Positions 29,925 through 41,000 of a DNA stretch of 64,000 nucleotides are shown here, one piece after another; positions within the stretch are counted from its first letter, which is position 1, and every line of letters starts with the position of its first letter. Source of the stretch: Nitzschia sp. DOCU1 (taxonomy: Eukaryota > Bacillariophyta > Bacillariophyceae > Bacillariales > Bacillariaceae); the NCBI GenBank assembly GCA_951394045.1, contig OX595993.1, positions 2,046,001 to 2,110,000 of the forward strand, in the 5' to 3' direction. The position numbers and the translations under genes are program-made. Under the pieces are notes generated by a model. The model worked only from the letters and a program-made list of their open reading frames with translations. It was not told the DNA's origin and ran no database searches.

Positions 29925-29985
29925 GATCGATCCCGGCGTGCTGCCAACGGAAGCTTTTAGGGTCCTACCCGTGAGGACCCCAGGA
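29925..29985 (+). repeat. Hairpin-bearing repeat, copy 2
   Basis: Contains CCGGCGTGCTGCC, then AGCTTTTAGGGTCC. The hairpin stem is GGGTCCT (29960-29966), the loop ACCCGTG and the return stem AGGACCC (29974-29980). The closing pair differs from copy 1 by a compensated C-G to T-A change. Confidence 0.6.
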
Positions 29986-29999
29986 CGTCATCTCCACCA

Positions 30000-31229
30000 C
30001 TCATGCAATGCTGACTTTCCTGCGAGACAAACAGCAGCCGGTGGCGCTGCTGTAGAACTGTCTCTTCATCATCGTCGGGAAGTTCACCGCGACGATGAAG
30101 AAAGGAGCGATGCAGAGTGCTCCTTTCGCAGAAAAGTGACCTCGATTGAGTGAAAAAGTGATTTTTTTCTTGGGCTTTCCTTCCTCCAAGGCAAGGAGTT
30201 CCCACGATGAGGCCCCACTGTCGCTGAAAAGTCATCCACATTCATCCATCGTGCAACACTCCGCCGTTTTTATGGTCACCGATTGTATGTGCCTCCATCC
30301 AAGTCCACGCTAGCTATCTTTTTCATCATCATCATCGTTCTCTCAAACATGTTGATTGCTGTGTCCCTTTTTCCTATCCCACCATTGTCATTGTGCAAGC
30401 ATTGAGCTGAAGAGGCATTTTTGCATGGGTCATTGGTTTTGGAGGCGTTGCCTCGTCTTCAACGTCGTGACGTCTTGAGTGAGCTCTTCTTTCATTTTTT
30501 TGATGACGTAGAAACGCTCCTTCGCCAAGCAAGGATGCCTTCATTTCTCTTTTATTGGTAGACGAATAATACGTGTATGAACGTGCGCACGCAGGCCCAT
30601 CTTTTTATTTCACATGACCATAATGCCTTCCATTCTCTTTTCAGTAGATAGAATACTTATTAGCCATTGCTGCGCGCAGGCCCATCGCTCAATGACCAAA
30701 TTGACTTCTTTGACCATTCTCTGGTTGCCACATTTTGATCTATCGCAGTCGTTACTACTACTCTAGAGTCACCGTTCGCAAATAGTAGCAGTGTATGCTA
30801 GCTACTACTACTAACTTGGCTCCAGATCAATACATTAGTATTGATACGTTCAGGACGGGTACCATTGTAGCTCGTACTACTATGATTATGGCAAGGCACC
30901 AGGGCTTTCGCCGCACCCAGGAGGCAGCGCAACCTTGTTGTTCTGAATCGCCCACGTTGTTGCAGGACATGGAAAACCGAAAGTCGTCCCAAACGTCAAT
31001 ATATATTGCTATGTTACTGCTGCTACCTACTGCTACTCTAGTAGAGTGAACACGTCCCTCATTCTATCATAGCGACGATACCAGCATATCTAGTCTATCG
31101 TTTGGCACTCGATCGAAGAAGCGTAAGCTCGTTCACAATGTGTTTTGACGTGGTAGGACTTGCTTGGAGGACTAGCGATTCTGCTATTACTAGTAGAGTT
31201 TTCGTTCTTGATCGTTCTGTTCTATTCGA
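30000..31229. other. Intergenic region with local duplication and triplet tract
   Basis: About 30533-30602 and 30628-30690 are diverged tandem copies sharing GCGCAGGCCCATC-type ends and ATTCTCTTTT-type starts. About 30,740-31,030 is another CTA/TAG-rich tract. No gene seen. Confidence 0.45.
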
Positions 31230-31859
31230 TTAAAATCCACAATGATGAATGGGTTCCATATATTCGAGTCCAATCCCTGATCTTCTTGATCTTCTTGTAT
31301 TGCATTGAAAGTTGAGCGAGAGACTGATAATGTAACGGAACCAATTGGTAGGCGAAAACAAGACATCCCCCGCCTGCAATACGACTTCATTTCCCTTGGC
31401 CAGGCTAAATTCGGGATACGCATCCAAATCCGGATTACTCCAATCAACCGCTGAATGTCGTGCTGAAGGATGTCCTTTGGGCAATAAACTCAAGTAAGGA
31501 CATTGATCGGGATGTGCCAAAATATAACATCGTTCTCCCCCCAAGACGACAATGGCATTGCGGGATCCATCAAAATGATTTTCTGCAATGACACCCTTCA
31601 TACCAAATCGACAATGAATTCCCTTTTGTTCTTCGGGTTCTACCATGTAGAGCGAATTTTTGGGTTGAAAAAAGGGCAACTCGTCAAACAAGTATTCGGA
31701 AGAGCCATTATCACATTGACCTGAAAGAAATAATCATTATCAAAGTTGTTAGATGTCGTCGTCGAGTGTTCTATATTCCATTCCATTCCATCATACATTG
31801 TACTTACCTTCTGGCCCCGTTTCTCCACATCCAATCAATCGAAAATACCAACGTGGCAT
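31230..31859 (-). CDS. JmjC/cupin-like protein, likely inactive at one metal ligand
   Basis: Two exons, 31859-31808 and 31720-31230, with an 87-bp GT-AG intron in phase; 180 residues from ATG 31859. The domain reads IAENHFDGSRNAIVVLGGER, a typical HxD start of a JmjC double-stranded beta-helix. It continues with CYILAHPDQCPYL, LQAGDVLFSPTNWFRYII and a C-terminal QCNT...RSG. In this family the PT.WFHYI segment supplies the third iron ligand; here His is replaced by Arg (CGT). A short in-frame repeat (RRSRRSG) also disturbs the QCNTRSG motif. The product is short, since the next gene lies immediately upstream on the same strand, leaving little room for N-terminal exons. Probably a degenerate 2-oxoglutarate-oxygenase relative or a binding protein. 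Confidence 0.6.
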
Positions 31860-32108
31860 TTCGGGCCGTAATGTCTCGGATTGATTGAGCGGCTACACAG
31901 CACGACGAACAATGATTGATGCATGAAGCAATCATTGGTCCTGAGTGCCCTGCTTTGCATGTATCAAAACGGATTGGACGGTTTGGAGATTTTGCTACCG
32001 CAGAATCCATCGACTCGCTGCACGCGCTCATTCCCTTTGGGATGCAAATCTCCTAGAAGAAGTTACAAGGCATTGAAGCAGATGCCCATCACTTTGTCGG
32101 TCATCACT

Positions 32109-32627
32109 TTATCTTTCAATTTGTAAATTCCAAAGAGCAATCGCTTGATCTACGTCTTGTTCCGATAATCCCACGTGACTTTGAGTGCAAATGACATGAC
32201 CTTGAAAAAGAGAGCGATGCTTGGCATTCTTGTCGCCCTCGATTAGCTCTTCATCGTCCAATGCCAGCCAAATACAATTTGGCACGTTTTGCTTGACGAC
32301 CAGCCAGTCATGGATTTCCCATTGTCGTTCAGAGTGCAAGGCCGGATCGGTAATGTCCGCAAATTGAATGGGAATGCCAAAGTCTTGGAGGGCTTGCTCA
32401 ATATCGCGAATATACGACGGTTGGACACGCCACGTGGAAGACAAGACCCATTCGACAGTACTACTAGTAGTAGCAGTAGCGTTGTCGTTAGTAGTAGTCA
32501 CATGCTTCCAAAGCCGACGCAATGGCTGGAGCGTGCACGAAGGAAAGAGGTTGTCGGAAGTTTGTGGTGGAGCTGGAAAGGGCAACAACACGCCATCAAT
32601 ATCCACAAAGATGACTTTGCGAACCAT
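32109..32627 (-). CDS. HAD-like phosphatase-fold protein (HAD_SAK type)
   Basis: 172 residues, one exon, start ATG 32627. The N-terminus IFVDIDGVLLPFP carries the DxDG nucleophile motif of HAD hydrolases. A second motif appears as EWVLSSTWR, and LALDDEELIEGD resembles the acidic motif IV. The short, capless layout with 'WVLSSTWR' and 'WLALDDE' is characteristic of HAD domains found in 'Swiss-army-knife' RNA-repair proteins and in stand-alone relatives. Substrate unknown. It is divergent from the gene at 32978, sharing a 350-bp intergenic region with a CRE-like site. Confidence 0.7.
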   Translation of the reverse strand: MVRKVIFVDIDGVLLPFPAPPQTSDNLFPSCTLQPLRRLWKHVTTTNDNATATTSSTVEWVLSSTWRVQPSYIRDIEQALQDFGIPIQFADITDPALHSERQWEIHDWLVVKQNVPNCIWLALDDEELIEGDKNAKHRSLFQGHVICTQSHVGLSEQDVDQAIALWNLQIER

Positions 32628-32803
32628 AACAGCTGTTGTGCTGAATCACTGGTACCCCGGCAGTATGCAACAACTGCCACAACAATAACAGAGGTCAAGA
32701 TATCGTGTGAGATGAGTGGCCGTCATTGTCGATGGAGCGATGCGGGTAGTTTCGTTTCTTAAGTCTTACATTCGAATTAGTCGCTCTTCTTCCGAAAGGC
32801 ATG

Positions 32804-32811
32804 TGACGTCA
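32804..32811. promoter_or_regulatory. CRE-like palindrome in bidirectional promoter
   Basis: Perfect TGACGTCA between the divergent HAD-like (32627) and lumenal-protein (32978) genes. Confidence 0.4.
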
Positions 32812-32977
32812 GGTGTCTGTCGTGCGTGCGTGCGTATCCAAAAACGTGTCATCCGTTCAATCAAGAACTGCATCCGACAGAAGAAGCCCCAAAAGAAAGT
32901 AGCAATCATTCTCACCACCATCATCGCAGAGAGGGTAGGGCTTGTCAGGTCACAATACAAGTTTTCTTTACACAACC

Positions 32978-33676
32978 ATGGTACTGCACCGCGTGTTACA
33001 AGCTCTTGCCTTTTCTTGGATTTCATTATCCATTTCGGGACTCCAACAGCCTCATCATCATCATCTGACTAGCACTCGCCGCAGTGTCCTGCAACGAACC
33101 TCTGGCTGGATCCTAACAACCGCCACAATCGCGAATACTACACCAGCACCAAGTCATGCCGCAGCAAGCTCATCGTTTGCAGATCTACTAGCACAAATCG
33201 AACAAGCCCAAAAGCAATTGGAAAAGGTCCCGCCGTTTATCGAAAAAGGAAAGTGGGATTCGGTCCGAGCCATCTTGATTGAACCTCCGCTAGCCGATTG
33301 TTGGACCAAGACCAATCGACCTCTGGTCACAAAATATGCCGAAGAATTGGGAAATTTAGGTGGAGATGAACTAGCCGCCTTGGAGGCACGAGAAGAACTC
33401 ATCAGTCATTTGAGATATCTCGACGCAGGTACGACGACGACGGCGCTTGTGTTACATTGTTCGAGTTGTTGTAGCTGTCAATGATACAATGAATATATCT
33501 CACACGGCGGTTTTGTTTTAGCGGTGTATTCCAACAACTTTAATCCCATTGCCACCGAGGGTGAAACAGGGGCGACCAAGGAGTTGGTTCGAAGTTATTA
33601 CGAGGATCCCATTAATGAATTCAAGGCGTCCAACGCTGCCCTTCAAGAATTAATTGCGCTCGCAAAAGATTTATAG
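32978..33676 (+). CDS. Predicted thylakoid-lumen helical-bundle protein (PsbQ-like)
   Basis: Two exons, 32978-33428 and 33522-33676, with a 93-bp GT-AG intron in phase; 201 residues. The start ATG 32978 lies in a good context (AACCATGG). The N-terminus is tripartite: a signal peptide (LQALAFSWISLSISG), a Ser/Thr/Arg transit-like stretch (TSTRRSVLQRTSG), and a second hydrophobic segment ending in APSHAAA, as in lumenal proteins of diatom plastids. The mature part is all-helical (FADLLAQIEQAQKQLEKV, ELAALEAREELISHLRYLD, ASNAALQELIALAKDL) with a KGKWDSVRAIL helix typical of PsbQ-like subunits of photosystem II. The exact subunit is uncertain. Confidence 0.65.
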
Positions 33677-35060
33677 AAGAAATGAAGGCGATGGTGTAGG
33701 AGAGACAACGGAAAGGATGAAAACAAATGAAAAGACGGGTGCTACGATCCATTAGTGGGCTATTTGACTGCTTGTTCTATTGGGTAGCTCCTGCTGTTTC
33801 GTCGCTCTAGTGCCGCGCGGCGTTCAAGCTATTGAGGGTTTCCTGCTGGACGATCTTTTCTTACGTTGCTTTATTGGCTTTGATGTCAAACGGTCGGCAA
33901 TGACAATCCATGCACGCCTCCTCCCATTCACGCCATTGCTACCATTATTATAATAGAGCGACTCGTTTGTTGCTGGTGAGCAGCAGCAATGGTTTGGGCT
34001 ATCTATGCGTTTGCTGTGTCGGTCGGTATCATAGTAGTTGCAGGCATCCAGCACGAGTTCACTTGGATGGAGTCTGTCGCGCAGTACTGCTTACTCAAAA
34101 CCATTTTGTGCGCTCAGCACATGCCACCGACGGGTTTCTTGGTGGTTGTTCTTCAAGTCGACTAGAATATGCTTTGCTACTATCTCCCACACTCCTTTCA
34201 CCCGTTGTTTTGCGCGACTACAACAATGGGCCATCTACCTTGTCATTGGAGGCACCATATTGAAAGATGTACCATAGTCAGAGCATGGGCTCTATATGTT
34301 AATTAGCTAGTCGTACTATTGCTACTGCCTAGTACTAGTAGAACAAATCAGGCAACGTCATAGTAGTCGTACTAGTAGCCGGGGATACTAGCTAGTAGTT
34401 ACGCTAGATGCATCATCAGTGGTCGCGTACAAATAGCATGCTAGTACAATAACCTTTTTCTAGTACCTAGTTTCCGTTGGTGGGGCGGCGGTCAGATGGA
34501 AATCGTCTGCGTCACCACCGGTGAAATTCGCTTTCCAGGCCATAGTTCCGAACTTGTGTAGACTTTGTACCAAAATCTAGAGCTATGACTATCTATGGTA
34601 GCGACGACTTTGGAGGCGGAAGGGACCGGTTCGTTGAGCGATCGTCACCATCCTCTTGGCACGACCCTCGCGTTCTGGTAGAATTTCTAGTAGGATCCTG
34701 GTGCCCAGGACATTTTGTGGTACCCGTAGATCAACTAGGGCCAACAAAATCCGTACCAGGGACTACGTGAAGTCTACGACGGCAAAATCACGGCGCGGCT
34801 GGACCGAGAATAGAGACGGCCAAGCCCGTTGAAAGGCGTTGGCAGCAGACACAAGACGGAGGCAGACGCCACATCAACTACCGAAACTACCACCAGAGGC
34901 ACAATCTCTTTGGACGTACAGCATTGTTGGTAACTTTTGGATTGATCTGTACTACTACCTGCATCCCATCCCTCTCCAGTTCAGTCAGGGTATTGTGATC
35001 AATAGTTGCAGTGAAGAATTTCGATTGAAAAAGTCAAAGTCTTTGGTGGCATTGTCGAAA
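33677..35060. other. Intergenic region
   Basis: No gene supported. About 34,290-34,420 is a CTA/TAG-rich tract. The last few hundred bases are the 5' flank of the CHD gene. Confidence 0.5.
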
Positions 35061-38000
35061 ATGCCGCGACGGTCGTCTACTAAAGAGGTACGGGAAAATT
35101 CCGGTTGGAGCCAGCAGTCTTGTGTGTTCTCCGTAGTGCTGACAGCTCTACTTTACTCTTGTAACAGTCTACCGGAGAGGAGATTCGTCGTAGTAATCCT
35201 CGACGAAGCACTTCGGCTAAGCGTAGCAGCTACAAGGAGAAGAGCGACGACGAGAAAGAGGACCGTGATGGACCCGAGGCCATGGACGTCGATGAAGATT
35301 CCGCGTCGGATCCAAATCCTGCCAGCGATAGCGAAGACGCTGGTAGCGAAGAAAATATCACCAAAATGGTGCGTCGTCGCCGAGCCGCTGTCACTGCCAC
35401 TCAAAGCACCAAGGCGTCGCAGAATGGTGGCAACTCGGCCCCCGCGGGAGGCCGCCGCTCGGCCAGAGCTGCCAGATTTACAGGAAGCATGAAGGAACCC
35501 CCGAGTGATTCTGTCCGTGATTTATTTCAGGGCACGGCTACTCGAGAGCGCATTGGCGGGGCAAAAGGTAAAGCAAACGGTAGACGCAAGACAGATGAAA
35601 GTGAGGACGAAGACGAATCCTCGTCGGAGGATGAAAAGCCTGTCAAGCGACGAAGCAAGCAACCATCGGCTGCCAAGTCGAGGCCCAGTCCCGTCAAGAG
35701 TCCCGCTCGCCGTCATGCCCGGGCTCGCAAGTCTGTCAAGGAAGAGTCCACGTCGGATGAAGACTCTGTTGTATCTAGCGAAGCCTATGACTCGGAGGCT
35801 GAGGACGAGCTCAAGATCCAGCGGATCCTAGCTAGTCGCACCGAAACAAAGGCCAAATGGCGTGAGATTGGTGCCACTATGAATTCCTCCGAGATTATCA
35901 ATGGAAGCCGCTGGTACCAGCCCCCCAACAAGGACGAGGACGATACTGTAGTAGAGGAACGATTCCTCGTCAAATGGTCGGATGTTAGTTACCTACATGT
36001 CTCGTGGGAAACGCAAGCGGATCTCCTGGATCAAATCCCCAATGCCAAGACCTATCTTTCCACCTTCTTCCGCAAGTCGGAAAACGGTATTCTTCTCAGC
36101 CAGGACGACCGCAAGGACGGAGACTACTTTGATCCTGGCTATACACAGATTGATCGTGTGCTGGAGGCATCGTTTGAATCCAAATGCCCTACCACCTGGG
36201 AAGAAGAAATGGCTACCACCAACGAGACGTTTGATATTGTCTTGGATATTAATGATCGCGAACGATTTGAAAAGGGTACGGGACGGCAGTTTCTGATCAA
36301 ATGGGAGGGGCATAACTACAACGAGAGCAGTTGGGAATTCGAGCGGGACCTGATTCTGGCAGATATTGACTACAAACCTCCTCTCAAGGCATACTATGAA
36401 CGAATTCACAAACCTTCCAAGACAGAGTGGAAGCAACTGGCCAAACAGGCGGATCGAGCTTTAAGGGAAAGCTACCAGTTGTTTGGAGACAATGCCACGA
36501 CTGACCCGGAAGTCAAAGCCCAGGAAGTTGAAAAGTACAAGCAGGGGTTGACGGATCATGTCTTCGCCAATGGTGGGCAATTACGTGATTATCAAGCAGA
36601 AGGTGTGGCGTGGTTCTTGGCGAACTATGTCAACCGCCGATCCTGCATTCTAGCGGACGAAATGGGCTTGGTACGTTATTTGGAGGGCGTCAAGCGTGTC
36701 GACACAAGTTATGAGCCTATCGGGAGTGCGAATCTTACATCTTTTTTCCGTTTGTGTACACAGGGGAAAACGTTACAGACGGCGGCATTTATCAATCTGT
36801 TGACAACCAAGATGCATAGGCCCGGTCCGTTCTTGGTGGTAGTTCCTTTGTCGACCATCGCACACTGGCAACGTGAATTCATTGGCTGGACTGGACTCAA
36901 CACTATTGTCTACCATGGAAGTCAGGAAGATAGGGCCAATATCCGTATACACGAGTTTGCATATCCTCAAGATCGTCCGCAGAGTGTGGGCTCAAACACA
37001 ATTTACCTAAACAAATGTGTTCCGCATAAAAATGGTGGGCCCTGGATGGCGACGGTGGTCGTGGCAACCCCCGAAATGCTCGTTGCCGACGACTACAATG
37101 AGCTTGCGGCTGTCGATTGGGAGGTATTGGTCGTGGACGAAGCTCATCGTCTCAAGAATCACAATTCCAAGCTGGCAACAACCCTTCGGAAGGATATTTT
37201 CTCGTTCAAGCACAAGGTGCTCTTGACTGGGACTCCAATTCAAAACGACATGAAGTACGTGTGCAACTGACAACTGTCCCGTTTGCTTCTCCCATGCACA
37301 CCTCACACCTTTCTTCCAAACCTCTTGTGTCCGCTTTGCAGGGAGTTTTGGACGCTTCTCAACTTTATTGATTCAGAGAAATTCCCCGATATGGACGAGT
37401 TTTTGGAACAGTTCGGCAACATGAAGAGCAAGGAGCATATTGATGAGATGCACGAGGCCATTCGACCCTACATTTTGAGGAGATTGAAGGAAGATGTAGA
37501 GAAAAGCGTTCCGCCCAAGGAGGAGACTTTGATTGAAGTCGAACTTACGTTGCAGCAAAAGCAATATTATCGGGCGTTGTATGAAAAGAATGTGGCGTTC
37601 CTTCAAAAGAACAAAAAAAAGGCACTCGACGGCCCCAGTCTCAACAATCTTGCGATGCAACTTCGAAAGTGTTGCAATCACTTGTTTCTGCTTAATGGAG
37701 TAGAAGAGGAAATCAGGAAACAGAAAGACAACCAAGACCTTTCGGAGGCGGACATTTTGGTTCGAGGATCAGGCAAGCTAGTCCTTCTTGATAAACTTCT
37801 TCCGCGCCTCAAGGAAAATGGCCATCGGCTGTTGATTTTTTCACAGTTCAAGATCATGCTGGATGTACTTGAGGACTACCTTGTTGCAAAACAGCTCAAG
37901 TTCGAGCGTATCGACGGCTCTATCACTGGCCATCGCCGTCAAGCTGCAATTGACCGTTTTCAAGATCCCACTTCGCAAAATCCACCTTTTATAATGCTCC

Positions 38001-41000
38001 TTTCTACGCGCGCCGGCGGTGTCGGCATCAATCTCACTTCAGCTGGTAAGTTGCACAAACGTTTGGGATCTGGTGCCATGCCTCGTCATCTCATGTCCAA
38101 CTGAATAATTACGTCGACACCAGATACCTGCATAATATTTGACAGTGACTGGAATCCTCAAAATGATTTGCAGGCACAAGCCCGTTGCCACAGAATTGGA
38201 CAAACCAAAAATGTCAAAGTGTATCGTCTCTTGTCTCGGAAATCGTATGAGATGCAAATGTTTCACATGAGTTCCTTGAAGATGGGTCTTGATCAGGCCG
38301 TGTTAAAGGGATTCGAGAGCGGTGCGGCCGGAGAGGTACGTCGATATTGGTACAGGAGAAATTGGAGACTCGCCATGCGCTAACCTATAGACTCTTGCCA
38401 CACCGTTAGGGTGCCATGACAAAGGAAGAGGTGGAGCGTTTATTGAGACATGGTGCTTACGATATCTTCAACGAAGAAAAGGCCGGAGCTGCTGAGGCTG
38501 AGTCGAAGGACTTCATAGAGCAGGACATTGATTCGATCCTCGAACGGAGAGCAAAGACGGTCGTCCATGACAACACAGGCAGTGGAAGCAATGCGGCTGG
38601 AGGAACCTTCTCCAAAGCATCGTTTGTAGCTCCAAAGACCCCTGGTGGGACAGGGACACATCAGGAGGACGTTGATATCGAGGACCCGGACTTCTGGAAG
38701 AAAATGGTGGGCGAGGCCAAACCAGAGGCTGAGGTGGACATCAAGCCAAGGAAGCGCAACCAAACCAACTATTCTGAGAAATTCTATCAGCGCGAACTCC
38801 ACCGGATGATAGCGTTGGACCCGGATTCAGATAACAGCGATTCTGAAAGTGATGATTCCGATGAAAGCAGCGATGAGCATGACGAGGGAGTCAAAGAAAG
38901 GGCTCGCTGGGGTGGTCAGCAGCCGTATCATTGGAAAAAGTCCCAAGCTCTCAAGGTGCTTGCGTCGATAGAACGTCACGGATACAACGTAAAACCGTGG
39001 GAAGATTTCAGGAAGGAGCTTCTCCCTGACTGTGCCAAATTTTCCGAGACCGAGGTGAGTCGAGAGGACTGTTGCTCCAACTTTGATGCATGGTTTTCTC
39101 ACCCGGATAACATAGGTTCAACGCATGGTGTGGTCAATTGTGCTGTTGGCCTTTTGTGAGGTGACCAAAGAGGACTCAGCTTCGGCGTCGAAGCGTGCGG
39201 AACGACAAGCAGAGCGCAAGCGTGAAAATGAGCGAGAGGGCGATATTTTGGCAATGTCTTTAGATGAAGACCCCAACGTGAAGAAAAAGAATGATCAGAT
39301 CGAGCCGTCGTTCGCAAAACTTTGGCACTCCCATTCGAAGTGGGCGGCCTTGGCGGTGGACGATGCGGTGGCATTTGCTCGGGAACACGAGCCTCGATCG
39401 ACTGAGTCAAAGGAGAGTCGAGAGGAAGAAATCGCAAAGGTATTTTACGGTTCGCTCTGGGACTCCTTGAAAGGACGTGGGTGGAAAGAGGAGGAAACGG
39501 ACGGTGGCAAGGTGTACAAGTTTGAGGATCACAAAGTAAGTATGTTACGTGCATAATTGCATGAGTGCGCATTTTCGCTATCTAAATATATTGCTTCTAG
39601 TTCGACTCGCCGAGTTCAGTTCTCAACGAGGTCGTCCGCATTCATCCAGAACTGACGAAAATGGTAGTCCCCTTGCTGAATACACTCGAGCAAACTCGAA
39701 TGTCTTCGAATGAAAAAGAGGCAGTTGATCGCGCAAGATATCTAGCGATGAACAGCACCAACGTCACGTTCGAGACTCTGATGGAATTCTTGACGCGCTA
39801 TGCTCCTTTACAATTGATCGGAGAAAGAAAGCACGCCAAGCGGCTTCCTGTTGGGCGACGCGTCCTGTCATCTTGCAGTAATATGCACGCCGCCTCGCTT
39901 TTGATCGAAAAGGCGGCCAAGAGTGGAACCGAGTTGAAGAGCGTCCTTTCGGTCGACGGTAGATCTTCGCTTCCCCATCCCTTGTGGACGCTAGATCATG
40001 ATGCTGTTTTAATCAAGGCAATTGTCAAGCATGGATGGATTGATCGCGACAAGGCCTGTCGAAAGATTGTCGGTGACCCTGAAATAAAATGGGGATTTCC
40101 TTTCGAGCTCAGCGAAGCTGGTAAAGGAAACAAGCTGAGCGACGAAGAATGGGCGGACCTTCGCGCCACAGCAGGGCGAGCTTCTGCCTTCATGGAAGAT
40201 TCTGAGGAGCTGCTTGAAACATTGAAAGCTGTGAATAAGCACCTCATCATTGAATCATACGGTCTCAAGCATAACTTGGATGAAAGTGGAAATGATGGAA
40301 CCGCAAAATGGAATGTTGATGATGATTCGTTGCTTCAAGCCTCGAAGAAGGACGATGGGACCGCCGATGTTCGAGAGCCTGTTGATCTTCCCACAAAAAA
40401 GGATCTGGCCAAGCGCGCGAAGTTGGTGTTGCAGAGATCCACGGCCTCACCTGGGCCCGGGGGCCGCACTTCATTTGGCAAGTCAACGGCAGCTGCGGTG
40501 AAAGATGCGCCTGGTCACGGTTTCGCGGTCATTGACCAGGGCAACCGATGTTGTATTTTGCTTGCCGAGATGATAAGAGGGATCTGCAAAGGATCCTTCA
40601 GCAAGGCCGGAAAACAAGTGAAACTGCTGTGTTCCATTGCCTACGCGGAGGCCATGACATTGGCAGAACGATTCTCCTCCAAAACCTCGAAGGAATCAAA
40701 GGAGTTAGGAGAAGAAATGGCAAAAATTGCTAATCAAATCCAGCTGGCAAGGAAGAGCATGCAAGGGTCGGCCGGCCCTAGCAAGAATTTATTTAGAGTC
40801 ATGATAGGACTTGAGCCGATACAAACAAAGATCGCATCGGATCCTGTCTTTCCCTCGCAGGATTATGTCAACAAACTTACGACGAGCGGCACTTCTTTCC
40901 AACCAAAAAAGGAAGCTGTTTTACGAAAGGACGAAGGAGCTCTCGGGGACAAGGCCTTGGTCCGATCTCTGAAGAAGGCAGTCGAAAAAAGTCCGGATGG

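Noticed and set aside
29398..30153. 251-codon plus-strand frame
   Set aside because: Low-complexity composition and it crosses the duplicated hairpin elements; no sign of protein-level conservation.
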